Positions 44,379-53,137 of a DNA stretch of 64,000 bases are shown here, one piece after another. The stretch lies in contig NZ_OZ257250.1 of NCBI RefSeq assembly GCF_965279545.1, positions 3,410,001-3,474,000 of the forward strand, given 5' to 3'. Under the pieces are notes generated by a model. The model saw only the letters and a list, made by a program, of their open reading frames with translations, was not told the DNA's origin and searched no databases. Every line of letters starts with the position of its first letter. Position 1 is the first letter of the stretch. Both the position numbers and the translations under genes were made by a program. Source of the stretch: Methylibium sp965279545 (GTDB lineage Bacteria; Pseudomonadota; Gammaproteobacteria; Burkholderiales; Burkholderiaceae_C).

Positions 44379-45689
44379 TCATGTTGCGCCTTCCTTCTTG
44401 AACAGTTCACGGAAGACGGGATAAATCTGCGACGGTTCGAGCACCTTGCGCATCGCAAAATGGGGGTGCGCCTCGGCAACCTGAGCGTACTCCTCCCACA
44501 GGTTCTGCTCCGGCTCGGCCACCTGCACATAGGCGAAGTAGCGGCACAGCGGCATGAGCTGCGTGGACACGATCTCGCGGCAGCGCCCACTGTCGTGATG
44601 CCAGTTGTCGCCGTCGCTGGCCTGGGCACCGTAGATGTTCCATTCGCTGGTCGGGTAGCGCGCCCGGATGATCTCCTCCATCAGCACCAGCGCGCTCGAC
44701 ACCACCGTGCCGCCGGTCTCGGTGGAGTGGAAGAAGCCCTCCTCGTCGACTTCCTGCGCCTGCGTGTGGTGGCGGATGAAGACCAGATCGATGCGCTCGT
44801 AGTGGCGCGTCAGGAACAGGTAGAGCAGGATGAAGAAGCGCTTGGAGAGGTCCTTGCGCGCTTCGTCCATCGATCCCGACACGTCCATCAAGCAGAACAT
44901 CACGGCTTTGGTGGTCGGAACCGGCACCTTGATGCGGCTGCGGTAGCGCAGGTCGATCGGATCGAGATAGGGGATGCGCGCGACCTTCTGGCGCAGCAAC
45001 TCGATGCGGGCCTCGAGGTCCTTGATCTCTCGCTGGCGCAGCCCATACCCGGGATCGAGGTCGACCCAGCCGCTGTCGAGCCGGGCATGCTTCTTCAGAC
45101 TCGCGAGTTGCGCCTCGAGGTGGCGCAACTCGCGCCGCGCCTCGGCACCGAGCGCGATGCGCCGCCCGATCGCGCCGCGCATCGAGCGCACCACGTGCAG
45201 GTTGCTTTGCGTGCCATCGCTGGTGAAGCCGGCACGCTGGCTCTTGTACTCGGGCGTCTCGGCGAGCTGGGTCTTCACCAGGTTGGGCAGCGCCAGGTCG
45301 TCGAAGAAGACCTGCATGAACTCTTCCTTGGTGAGGTGGAAGACGAAATCGTCGTCCCCCTCACCCGAATCGCTTGCCTGCGAGCCGCCGCCCTGCCCGC
45401 CACCGCCTTCCGGTCGCTTGACGCGGTCGCCGCGCACGTACTCCTTGTTGCCCGGGTGCACCATCTCGCGCTTGCCGCCGGACCCGTGCCCGAACAGCGG
45501 CTCGGAGACGTCGCGCTTGGGCAGGGTGATGTCCTCGCCCTGCTCGATGTCCCGGACACCCCGGCCGCTGACCGCCTTGCGCACGGCTTCGCGGATCTGC
45601 GTCTTGTGGCGGCGCAGGAAGCGCTCGCGGTTGCCAATGGACTTGTTCTTGCCTGCGAGCCTGCGATCGATGATCTGCTGAAGCGCCAT
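44379..45689 (-). CDS. YeaH/YhbH-family (DUF444) protein with VWA domain
   Basis: A 436-residue DUF444 protein. The N-terminal region is basic (IIDRRLAGKNKSIGNRERFLRRH), then an acidic/Gly linker (KRPEGGGGQGGGSQASDSGEG), then a VWA domain with the MIDAS motif DVSGSMDEARK. It is encoded just after prkA (68 bp), and YeaH works with the kinase YeaG in E. coli. Confidence 0.93.
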   Translation of the reverse strand: MALQQIIDRRLAGKNKSIGNRERFLRRHKTQIREAVRKAVSGRGVRDIEQGEDITLPKRDVSEPLFGHGSGGKREMVHPGNKEYVRGDRVKRPEGGGGQGGGSQASDSGEGDDDFVFHLTKEEFMQVFFDDLALPNLVKTQLAETPEYKSQRAGFTSDGTQSNLHVVRSMRGAIGRRIALGAEARRELRHLEAQLASLKKHARLDSGWVDLDPGYGLRQREIKDLEARIELLRQKVARIPYLDPIDLRYRSRIKVPVPTTKAVMFCLMDVSGSMDEARKDLSKRFFILLYLFLTRHYERIDLVFIRHHTQAQEVDEEGFFHSTETGGTVVSSALVLMEEIIRARYPTSEWNIYGAQASDGDNWHHDSGRCREIVSTQLMPLCRYFAYVQVAEPEQNLWEEYAQVAEAHPHFAMRKVLEPSQIYPVFRELFKKEGAT

Positions 45690-45757
45690 GCGTGTTGCTC
45701 GATGTGAAGGTCGCGGTCAGCGCTCGGGGCGCCGCCGCACGCGTCTCGGGACCATCA

Positions 45758-47680
45758 TCAGGAACTCTTTCTCACGCGCAGGTACCACTCGCACAGCAGG
45801 CGCACCTGCTTGGGCGTGTAGCCCTTCTGCACCATGCGGTTGACGAAATCCTCGTGCTTCTTCGCCTCGTCGGCGCTGGCCTTGGCGTTGAAGCTGATCA
45901 CCGGAAGCAACTCCTCGGTGTTCGAGAACATCTTCTTCTCGATCACCGTGCGCAGCTTCTCGTAGCTCGTCCACAGCGGGTTGTTGCCTGCGTTGTTGGC
46001 ACGCGCGCGCAACACGAAATTGACGATCTCGTTGCGGAAGTCCTTCGGGTTCGAGATGCCGGCCGGTTTCTCGATCTTCTCGAGTTCGCCGTTCAGCGAG
46101 CCACGGTCGAACACCTCGCCCGTGTCGGTGTCGCGGTACTCCTGGTCCTGGATCCAGTAGTCGGCGTAGGTGACGTAGCGGTCGAAGATGTTCTGACCGT
46201 ACTCGGAATAGCTCTCCAGGTAGGCCGTCTGGATCTCCTTGCCGATGAATTCGGCGTAGCGCGCCGCCAGGAACTCCTTGATGAAACCGAGGTATTTCTG
46301 CTCGGTCTCGGTGGGGAACTGCTCGCGCTCGATCTGCTGCTCGAGCACGTACATCAGGTGCACCGGATTCGCGGCGATCTCGCTCGAGTCGAAGTTGAAG
46401 ACCTTCGACAGGATCTTGAACGCGAAGCGTGTCGAGACGCCGCTCATGCCTTCGTCGACGCCGGCGTAGTCGCGGTACTCCTGATAGCTCTTGGCCTTGG
46501 GGTCGGTGTCCTTCAGGCTCTCGCCGTCGTAGACCAGGGCCTTGCTGAACAGCGACGAGTTCTCGGGCTCCTTCAGCCGCGACAGCACCGCGAACTGGGC
46601 CATCATCTTCAGCGTCCCCGGCGCGCACTTCGCTTCGCTCAGCGACGAGCCGCGGATCAGCTTGTCGTAGATCTTCACCTCTTCGCTGATGCGCAGGCAG
46701 TACGGCACCTTGACGATGTAGATGCGGTCGAGGAAGGCCTCGTTGTTCTTGTTGTTGCGGAAGGTCTTCCACTCGCTCTCGTTGCTGTGCGCGAGGATGA
46801 TGCCGTCGAAGGGGATCGCGCCGAAGCCTTCGGTGCCCTTGTAGTTGCCTTCCTGGGTCGCGGTCAGTAGCGGGTGCAGCACCTTGATCGGCGCCTTGAA
46901 CATCTCGACGAATTCGAGCAGCCCTTGGTTGGCCAGGCACAGCCCGCCCGAGTAGCTGTAGGCGTCAGGATCGTCCTGGGCATAGGTCTCGAGCTTGCGG
47001 ATGTCGACCTTGCCGACCAACGAGCTGATGTCCTGGTTGTTCTCGTCGCCTGGCTCGGTCTTGCTGACGCCGACCTGCTTCAGGATCGACGGATGGCGCT
47101 TGACGACCTTGAACTGGCGGATGTCGCCACCGTACTCGTCGAGCCGCTTCACCGCCCAGGGGCTGAGGATGCGGTTCAGGTAGCGCGCCGGGATCCCGTA
47201 CTCCTTCTCGAGGATCGGGCCGTCTTCCACCGCATCGAACAGGCCGAGCGGCGATTCGTTCACCGGGGAGCCCTTGATCGCGTAGAACGGCACGTCCTGC
47301 ATCAGCTGCTTGAGCCGCTCGGCGATCGAGCTCTTGCCGCCGCCGACCGGGCCGAGCAGGTAGAGGATCTGCTTGCGCTCCTCTAGGCCCTGCGCGGCGT
47401 GCCGGAAGTAGGACACGACCTGCTCGATCGCGTCTTCCATGCCGTAGAACTCGGCGAAGGCCGGGTAGCGCTTGATCACCTTGTTCGCGAACAGCCGCGA
47501 CATGCGCGGGTCGTTGCGGGTGTCCAACAGCTCGGGTTCGCCAATGGCCTTGAGCATGCGCTCGGCCGCCGTGGCGTAAGCCACCGGCTCGCGCCGGCAG
47601 ATGTCGAGGTACTCCTCGAGCGTGAATTCTTCCTCGCGACTGCGCTCGTAGCGCGCCGCAAAGCTGCTGATCACATCCAT
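45758..47680 (-). CDS. PrkA/YeaG serine protein kinase, AAA+ type
   Basis: A 640-residue PrkA family protein (E. coli YeaG is 644). Walker A is LGPVGGGKSS and the AAA+ arginine/sensor region is in LAHSNESEWKTFRNNKNNEAFLDRIYIVKVPY; the C-terminal kinase-like part is complete. I set the start at 47680 (MDVISSFAARYE), because GGAGG lies 5 bp before it; the frame runs to 47719. It heads the prkA-yeaH-spoVR operon. Confidence 0.94.
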   Translation of the reverse strand: MDVISSFAARYERSREEEFTLEEYLDICRREPVAYATAAERMLKAIGEPELLDTRNDPRMSRLFANKVIKRYPAFAEFYGMEDAIEQVVSYFRHAAQGLEERKQILYLLGPVGGGKSSIAERLKQLMQDVPFYAIKGSPVNESPLGLFDAVEDGPILEKEYGIPARYLNRILSPWAVKRLDEYGGDIRQFKVVKRHPSILKQVGVSKTEPGDENNQDISSLVGKVDIRKLETYAQDDPDAYSYSGGLCLANQGLLEFVEMFKAPIKVLHPLLTATQEGNYKGTEGFGAIPFDGIILAHSNESEWKTFRNNKNNEAFLDRIYIVKVPYCLRISEEVKIYDKLIRGSSLSEAKCAPGTLKMMAQFAVLSRLKEPENSSLFSKALVYDGESLKDTDPKAKSYQEYRDYAGVDEGMSGVSTRFAFKILSKVFNFDSSEIAANPVHLMYVLEQQIEREQFPTETEQKYLGFIKEFLAARYAEFIGKEIQTAYLESYSEYGQNIFDRYVTYADYWIQDQEYRDTDTGEVFDRGSLNGELEKIEKPAGISNPKDFRNEIVNFVLRARANNAGNNPLWTSYEKLRTVIEKKMFSNTEELLPVISFNAKASADEAKKHEDFVNRMVQKGYTPKQVRLLCEWYLRVRKSS

Positions 47681-48063
47681 CACATCCTCCGTTCCATGTT
47701 CAGGAGGCGGCGTCGCCACGTGGTCGGCCTGCCATCGGGGTTCGAGGTCTGGCCACTGTGCAGTGCAGCGCTGCCTGCGGTTTATCGATCAAGCGGTCTC
47801 GACGATCATGCATCCTCGCGGTTCGTGGCGCCAGCAATACAGGGCGCTTTCCCGGTCAATTGCAAGAATGTCATCCTGCAACCGGCTCTGCAAATAGCAT
47901 GCCCCTTTCCGGCGCAATCCGCCAGTCGTCGCGTGGGAGCCCTGCAAGCCGGATGTGGTTCCCCGTTCGACCAGCAATTGCGCATGACCGTTCAACGCAC
48001 GAGCCCGGCGCCGGTTCACCGTCCGGCGCGTGGCGGCATCAGTAGCGCGCAGCGGCGACGGCG
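47681..48063. other. Long intergenic region upstream of prkA
   Basis: 383 bp between parB's stop and prkA's start, with no credible gene. It must carry the promoter of the prkA operon. A minus-strand element at 47889-47904 looks like a sigma-54 promoter (listed separately). A/T content is higher around 47830-47900 than elsewhere in the neighbourhood. Confidence 0.5.
47889..47904 (-). promoter_or_regulatory. Candidate sigma-54 promoter for the prkA operon
   Basis: On the minus strand the sequence GGGCATGCTATTTGCA has the -24 GG and -12 GC elements exactly 10 bp apart and differs from TGGCACG-N4-TTGCA at two consensus positions. It would give a leader of about 200 bases before prkA. E. coli yeaGH is under RpoN/NtrC control, so the match is biologically sensible. 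Confidence 0.45.
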
Positions 48064-48975
48064 TCAGCCGGCCGCTGAGCCACGCAGCTTGTCGAGCAAG
48101 CCCGACAGTTCGTCGAGCGAGCCAAAAGCGATCGCGACCTCGCCCTGCTCGCCGCGCTTGCTGCGCTTCTTGACGCGGATCTCGACCGCAGCCGTCAGCC
48201 GATCGGCCAGCTCTTCCTCCAGGCGCACGATATCGCGCGACTTGGCCTGCTTGCCGCGCAGTAGCTGGGTCTGGCGCCCGCCAGCGGTGGCGCGGGCCAC
48301 CAGCTTCTCGGCGTCGCGCACCGTCAGCTTCTTCGCGGCGATCTCGTGCGCCGCGGTGATCTGCTGGGCCCGCTCGAGCACCAGCAAGGCACGCGCATGC
48401 CCCATGTCGAGGTCGCCGGCCATCAGCATCTGCTGCACCGGCTCGGCCAGGTTCAGCAGCCGCAGCAGGTTGCTGGCGGCGCTGCGCGAGCGTCCGACCG
48501 CCTGCGCCGCCTGCTCGTGCGTCAGACCGAACTCGTCCGTCAGCCGCTTGAGGCCCTGCGCTTCCTCGAGCGGATTCAGGTCTTCACGCTGCATGTTCTC
48601 GATCAGCGCCATGACCGCGGCCGACTCGTCGGACACGTTCTTCACCAACACCGGCACCTCGCTCAGGCCGGCCAGCTTGGCGGCACGGCTGCGGCGCTCG
48701 CCAGCGATGATCTCGTAGCGCCCCTGTTTCGCGTCACCGACGGGGCGCACCAGGATCGGCTGCATCACGCCCTGGCTCTTGATGCTTTCGGCCAGCTCGT
48801 ACAGCGAACCCTCGTCCATGCGCGTGCGTGGCTGGTACTTGCCGGACTGCAGCTGGGTGAGCTTCAGGGTCGTGGGCAAGCCGTCGCCGCTACCCGGCAC
48901 CGGTGCGTCTTGCGCCTTGGGCCCGAGCAGCGCTTCAAGGCCGAGGCCGAGGCCTTTGGGTTTTTTGGTGACCAT
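48064..48975 (-). CDS. parB: Chromosome partitioning protein ParB
   Basis: A 303-residue ParB/Spo0J CTPase clamp. The N-terminal KKPKGLGLGLEALLG is the ParA-contact end. The CTP-binding motif GERRSRAAKLAG and the helix-turn-helix LTHEQAAQAVGRSRSAASNLLRLL (read as two overlapping parts) are complete, with a C-terminal dimer domain. The start at 48975 (MVTKKPKG) was preferred to 49011. It should load at the parS sites in rsmG and mnmG a few kb upstream. Confidence 0.95.
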   Translation of the reverse strand: MVTKKPKGLGLGLEALLGPKAQDAPVPGSGDGLPTTLKLTQLQSGKYQPRTRMDEGSLYELAESIKSQGVMQPILVRPVGDAKQGRYEIIAGERRSRAAKLAGLSEVPVLVKNVSDESAAVMALIENMQREDLNPLEEAQGLKRLTDEFGLTHEQAAQAVGRSRSAASNLLRLLNLAEPVQQMLMAGDLDMGHARALLVLERAQQITAAHEIAAKKLTVRDAEKLVARATAGGRQTQLLRGKQAKSRDIVRLEEELADRLTAAVEIRVKKRSKRGEQGEVAIAFGSLDELSGLLDKLRGSAAG

Positions 48976-49036
48976 GCGCCCCATTCTCCCCGACCCGACG
49001 CCGCACATCATGGCCTGCGCGCGGCTTTCGGTACGC

Positions 49037-49582
49037 TCAGGTCGAGCGCAGCGCCGTCAGCAGCAGATGACCCTCGTCCCAGCTGCCCAGCCCCGACTCG
49101 CCATTGAGGTGCCCCAGCGCGCCGGCCACCACCAGGGTCGCCCCCCAGTCCTGCGCCATCGTGCCGGCGCGCCGCAGCGTGCAGTAGGGGTCGTCGGCGC
49201 TGATCACCATCGTGGCACGGAACGGCAGGTGCTGGCGAGGCACGGGCCGCCAGGAGTGCAGCTGCGGTGGCATGTCCTCGCGCTCCGTGTCGGGCGGTGC
49301 CACCATCAGCGCGCCGCGCACGCGACTGCCATGCCGGGTGTGCGCCGCCCAGGCGGCCACGAGCTGGCAGCCCAGGCTGTGCGCCACCAGCCAACACGGC
49401 CGATCGGCAGCGAGCAGCACCTCCTCCAGGCGCGCCATCCAGTCACCGCGCCGTGGCCGCTGCCAGTCGTCCTGTTCAACCCGCATGTAGCCATAGCGCT
49501 GTTCCCACAACGTCTGCCAATGCGATGCACCGGAGTTCTGCCAACCTGGCAGTAGCAGGACGGGGGACGGCGCGTCATTCAT
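49037..49582 (-). CDS. RBBP9/YdeN-family serine hydrolase
   Basis: A 181-residue small alpha/beta hydrolase. VLLLPGWQNSGASHWQTLWE is the family start; the nucleophile Ser lies in LVAHSLGCQL, the Asp in ISADDPY and the His in GHLNGESGLGSW. The start at 49582 fits the family; the frame extends further upstream but lacks similarity. It sits between the GNAT gene and parB in the par operon. Substrate unknown. Confidence 0.88.
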   Translation of the reverse strand: MNDAPSPVLLLPGWQNSGASHWQTLWEQRYGYMRVEQDDWQRPRRGDWMARLEEVLLAADRPCWLVAHSLGCQLVAAWAAHTRHGSRVRGALMVAPPDTEREDMPPQLHSWRPVPRQHLPFRATMVISADDPYCTLRRAGTMAQDWGATLVVAGALGHLNGESGLGSWDEGHLLLTALRST

Positions 49583-49643
49583 GCTGTACGGAGTGCGGTC
49601 TGTGGCAGCTGAGGCTTGCGCGAACGGCCGCCGCGCAGCACCC

Positions 49644-50468
49644 TCACGCAACGATCGGGCCCGGGCTGCGGTAGTGATAGGCGTAGCCATCGACGAAGCC
49701 GAGTCGCCGGTACACGCGACGCGCCGGTCCATTGTCGGCCTCGACCTGCAGGTAGGCGGTCCGCGCGCCACGCCGGCAAGCCGTCGCCAGCAGATGACGG
49801 CAGAGCAGACCCGCCAACCCCTGCCGTCGGCCGGCTGGCGCGGTGAACACGTCGTAGAGCCCCACCAGATCGTCCTCGAGAGCGATCTGGCCACAGGCCA
49901 GCAGCTCCCCATCGCGCCGCAGCAGCATGCCCACGCAGGACACCGGCGCGCTGTGCAGGCGGTCCGCGTGCGCTTGTCGCTGCGCCAGCGGCGAGCCGCG
50001 CAGTCCTCCCACCGCGTCGGCAAAAGCCGCAGGGCCGGGCAACTCCAGCCTGCATCCGGCAGGCAGCGGAGGCAGCAGCGGCACGGACAAGGCCGTTCGT
50101 ATCATCACCTGGGTGTCATCGAAGCGCACGAAGCCACGCGCTTCGAGTTCGCCGTCGAGCGTCGACGGCTGGGTGAATGGGGTGATACGCACGATGAAGG
50201 GCAAGCCCCTGGCCTCGAAGGCGGCCTGAGCCCGCTGCAGCAGTTCGTCCAGCGGCAGCTGGCCGACGCCCAGCGCATTGACACAGCGCGCACGCTTGGC
50301 CTTGCCCGGCGACAACCTCAGCACCCACCCGCCCAGCAGCCGCTGCTGCGGCGGGGCAGAGGCGTTGAGCCCGGCGTCCTCGATGCGCGCCAGCAACTGG
50401 GAGCACAAGCCAGGAGTCTCGCCACCATCCTGCGGCGCGAGCGGCGGGGTGGTGAGGGGGTCGCCCAC
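49644..50468 (-). CDS. GNAT-family N-acetyltransferase
   Basis: A 274-residue GNAT protein. It begins with GTG at 50468, 8 bp after the parA stop. The acetyl-CoA signature is in VFTAPAGRRQGLAGLLCRHLL (Q/RxxGxG/A-type), followed by LQVEADNGPARRVYRRLGF. The N-terminal half (WVLRLSPGKAKRARCVN) is a second, degenerate GNAT-like unit. Its place in the par operon is probably only co-transcription. Substrate unknown. Confidence 0.8.
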   Translation of the reverse strand: MGDPLTTPPLAPQDGGETPGLCSQLLARIEDAGLNASAPPQQRLLGGWVLRLSPGKAKRARCVNALGVGQLPLDELLQRAQAAFEARGLPFIVRITPFTQPSTLDGELEARGFVRFDDTQVMIRTALSVPLLPPLPAGCRLELPGPAAFADAVGGLRGSPLAQRQAHADRLHSAPVSCVGMLLRRDGELLACGQIALEDDLVGLYDVFTAPAGRRQGLAGLLCRHLLATACRRGARTAYLQVEADNGPARRVYRRLGFVDGYAYHYRSPGPIVA

Positions 50469-50476
50469 CGCACCTC

Positions 50477-51250
50477 TCAGCGCAGGGTCGCGATGCGCGC
50501 CACCATCTCGCCCGCGAACTGGACGAAAGCCTGCGCGCCCTTCGACTGCGGGTCGAACACAACGCCCGGCAGTCCGTAACTCGGTGCCTCGGCGAGGCGC
50601 ACGTTGCGCGGGATCACGGTGTCGAACACCTTGTTGCCGAAGTGCGCCTTGAGCTGCTCGCTGACCTGCTGCTGCAAGGTGATGCGTGGATCGAACATCA
50701 CGCGCAGCAGGCCGATGATCTGCAGCTCCGGGTTGAGGTTCGCGTGCACCTGCTTGATGGTGTTGACCAGGTCGGACAGGCCCTCGAGCGCGAAGTACTC
50801 GCACTGCATCGGCACCACCACGCCGTGCGCCGAGCACAGGCCATTGAGCGTGAGCAGGCTCAAGGACGGCGGGCAGTCGATCAGCACGAAGTCGTATTCG
50901 CCGTCGATACCGGCCAATGCCGTCTTGAGCCGCTGGTCGCGTCGTTCGAGCGCGACCAGTTCGACCTCGGCGCCGGCCAGTTCGCGGTTCGATCCGAGCA
51001 CGTCGTAGCCGCCTTTCTCCGAGCGCCGGCGCGCCTCGGCGACCGAGGCCGATTCGAGCAACACATCGTAGATCGACAGCTCGAGCGTGCGCTTGTCGAT
51101 GCCCGAGCCCATGGTCGCGTTGCCCTGGGGATCGAGATCGACGACGAGCGTGCGCTGGCCGATCTGCGCCAGGCCGGCCGCCAGGTTGACGGTGGTGGTG
51201 GTCTTGCCGACACCCCCTTTTTGGTTCGCGATGCAGAAGATCTTGGCCAT
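50477..51250 (-). CDS. parA: Chromosome partitioning ATPase ParA
   Basis: A 257-residue ParA/Soj Walker ATPase. The deviant Walker A KGGVGKTT, Walker A' VDLDPQGNAT and Walker B VLIDCPPSLSLL are intact. It is short, with no N-terminal DNA-binding domain, so it is the chromosomal type. It is separated from rsmG by a vapBC toxin-antitoxin pair and a non-coding stretch; vapC ends 3 bp before its start. Confidence 0.96.
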   Translation of the reverse strand: MAKIFCIANQKGGVGKTTTTVNLAAGLAQIGQRTLVVDLDPQGNATMGSGIDKRTLELSIYDVLLESASVAEARRRSEKGGYDVLGSNRELAGAEVELVALERRDQRLKTALAGIDGEYDFVLIDCPPSLSLLTLNGLCSAHGVVVPMQCEYFALEGLSDLVNTIKQVHANLNPELQIIGLLRVMFDPRITLQQQVSEQLKAHFGNKVFDTVIPRNVRLAEAPSYGLPGVVFDPQSKGAQAFVQFAGEMVARIATLR

Positions 51251-51253
51251 GGC

Positions 51254-51676
51254 TCAGTCGCCCAGGGCGACGCGGACACCCATTGCGCGCGCGGCACGGC
51301 TCAGGGCGGGATCCAGCGTCGCGAGCGGCAGGCTGCGACGCCGGGCGAGGTCGAGGTAGAGCGCGTCGCAGGTGCTGAGGCTGCGGTCGCGCGCCAGTTC
51401 GAGCACCTCATGCCGCACACGTGGCGGCACGTCGGCTTCGGTCTCGATCGGCAGTTCATCGAGCAAGGCCACGATTTCCGTCACGCGCTCCATTGTGGTG
51501 CATCCACGTCGCTCTGCGAGCAGCAACAGTTGCGCGATCTCGGCATGCCAGATCGACGGCACCACCGCACCGTGCCGCGCCACGTCACGCGCCAGTTCAC
51601 ATGAGGCCTGGGTCTGTTCGTCGGAAAACAACCAGGACAGCGTCGCCGACGCGTCGAGCACGATGGCCGGAATCAA
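51254..51676 (-). CDS. vapC: PIN-domain toxin VapC
   Basis: A 140-residue PIN-domain ribonuclease. The acidic residues are Asp8 (IVLDASATL), Glu in WHAEIAQLL, Asp in STCDALYLDLA and Asp in LATLDPAL, so the active site is complete. VapC toxins cut tRNA or rRNA. Its ATG overlaps the antitoxin stop (ATGA), the usual VapBC layout. The pair is inserted within the rsmG-parA interval. Confidence 0.9.
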   Translation of the reverse strand: MIPAIVLDASATLSWLFSDEQTQASCELARDVARHGAVVPSIWHAEIAQLLLLAERRGCTTMERVTEIVALLDELPIETEADVPPRVRHEVLELARDRSLSTCDALYLDLARRRSLPLATLDPALSRAARAMGVRVALGD

Positions 51677-51909
51677 CGCCGCCCCTCGTCACGCAAGGCC
51701 TTCCAGTCGAGCCCGAGCACCTGGTCCCGCCCGATCTGCAGCAACCGCTCGACGGCGGCCTGAGCATCGGACACCCGTGCCACCGGCATCAGACGCGCAA
51801 CCGGCCGACCGTGACGGGTGATCACGATTTCTTCACCGCGCTCCACGCGCTCGAGCAAAGCGGACAAATGAGTCTTTGCCTCGAAAGCTCCGACAACAGT
51901 GGACAACAT
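51673..51909 (-). CDS. vapB: Phd/YefM-type antitoxin of VapC
   Basis: A 78-residue antitoxin. The N-terminal Phd/YefM DNA-binding domain reads VGAFEAKTHLSALLERV, then EEIVITRHGRPVARLMPV. The C-terminus (DWKALRDEGRR) is the toxin-binding part. It is likely autoregulated through the inverted repeat just upstream at 51923-51944. Confidence 0.9.
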   Translation of the reverse strand: MLSTVVGAFEAKTHLSALLERVERGEEIVITRHGRPVARLMPVARVSDAQAAVERLLQIGRDQVLGLDWKALRDEGRR

Positions 51910-52468
51910 TTCGCACCCATTTCAACCAGTTCTTCAACTGGTTGAATTTTCCGTGGCGTGAGCGTTCAGGTCAAGGTCAGCGAACTCTCGGCTGCCGTTG
52001 CCTCGAACAGGGCTCTCACAGGCGGCGTAACGGTTTCGGCAATACAACGGAAACGTCCAACACGGCGCGGCTCTCGCCTCGTCTGCGTCGGTCACCCAGC
52101 GAACCAGAAGCCGCGGATCACGGGCGGGGAGCACGACCGCTTGTGACTGGAGATCGCGGCTGGCGCTTGTCATCGCCAAGCCGGATGCAGCATGCGCGCT
52201 ACCATGGAGCTCCTCCAGCTTCCCCCAATCGACACCAGCTCAGAACCTCGATGCGACCGTCCTCGGAGGGGCAGTACGCGCCTTGGCGTCGCCGACCCAC
52301 TGTCCGACGGGAAGCAGTTCATTCCGAGTCACTGGGCAGCAAATCGTCCCACCGACCGCAACATCCTGCTCGCCGGCGCTTTCTGGCAGCGCGCTCCACG
52401 GCACCAACTGCAGCCGTGATCGCAAGACCGAGAATCAGCAGACCGACGGGCCGAGGAGAGCATGCACA
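51910..52468. other. Non-coding gap between rsmG and vapB
   Basis: 559 bp with no convincing gene on either strand; the short frames present lack ribosome-binding sites and family resemblance. It holds the vapBC operator at its left end. It looks like leftover DNA from the event that brought the toxin-antitoxin pair into the locus. Base composition is slightly less GC-rich than the flanks. Confidence 0.45.
51923..51944. promoter_or_regulatory. Inverted repeat upstream of vapBC (operator)
   Basis: CAACCAGTT (51923-51931), 4-base spacer, AACTGGTTG (51936-51944): a perfect 9-bp inverted repeat ending 14 bp from the antitoxin start. Toxin-antitoxin operons are usually repressed by their own complex at such sites. 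On the plus strand it is followed by aatttt, so a terminator role is possible. Confidence 0.55.
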
Positions 52469-53137
52469 TCAATCATCCTTTCGACACATCCACACGATGC
52501 AGCGCTCGGCGTCTAGCCCGGGCACGCGCAGTGGTTCCACGTGAAACATCTCGACCGCCGGCGGGAGTGCGGCAATCTCGTCGTCCGGCACCTGCCCCTT
52601 CATGGCCATCCACACCCCACCGGGCGCCAGCACGGATTCCGTCAGCACGACGAAGTCTGCGAGCGACGCAAAAGCGCGCGACGTGACAACTTGATAGCTC
52701 TTCGCCGTCAGCGATTCGACCCGGGCATGCAGCGCCGAGAATCTTCGCAGCCCCAGCTCGGCCGCCACCTGTCGAACGAAACTGGCTTTCTTCGCCACCG
52801 CATCGACACAGCTCACCGCCACCTCGGGGCAGGCAACCGCAATTGCCACTCCCGGCAGCCCGGCCCCACTGCCCACGTCCAGGAGCGAGATGGCGCCGCC
52901 GCCGGTGTGGCGGCGCAACGGTTGGACGACCGCCAGACTGTCGAGCAGATGCTGGGTCAACATCTGAGCCGGATCCCGCACTGCCGTCAGGTTGTAGACC
53001 CGGTTCCACCGGGCGATGAGCGCCAGGTGCTGAAGCAGCTGGCGCTGTTGATCCTTGCTCAGTGCCAGGCCCAGTACGTCAACCCCTTCCCGCAGCCCGA
53101 CCGCCAGCCGCTCGTCGTCAGCCGGTGCGGACGTCAT
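52469..53137 (-). CDS. rsmG: 16S rRNA G527 N7-methyltransferase RsmG (GidB)
   Basis: A 222-residue SAM methyltransferase. WNRVYNLTAVRDP, HLLDSLAVV, SAM motif LLDVGSGAGLPG and VTSRAFASLADF are diagnostic. Its start overlaps the mnmG stop (ATGA), so the two are coupled. Near its 3' end the codons for MFHVEP form a near-perfect parS site. Confidence 0.96.
   Translation of the reverse strand: MTSAPADDERLAVGLREGVDVLGLALSKDQQRQLLQHLALIARWNRVYNLTAVRDPAQMLTQHLLDSLAVVQPLRRHTGGGAISLLDVGSGAGLPGVAIAVACPEVAVSCVDAVAKKASFVRQVAAELGLRRFSALHARVESLTAKSYQVVTSRAFASLADFVVLTESVLAPGGVWMAMKGQVPDDEIAALPPAVEMFHVEPLRVPGLDAERCIVWMCRKDD
52533..52548. promoter_or_regulatory. Near-perfect parS site inside rsmG
   Basis: GGTTCCACGTGAAACA matches the 16-bp consensus TGTTTCACGTGAAACA at 14 positions. 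It encodes part of MFHVEP in RsmG. Such sites are typical close to parAB. Confidence 0.8.

Noticed and set aside
52192..52419. Short plus-strand frames in the rsmG-vapB gap
   Set aside because: No ribosome-binding site, no family resemblance, and overlapping frames on both strands look alike.
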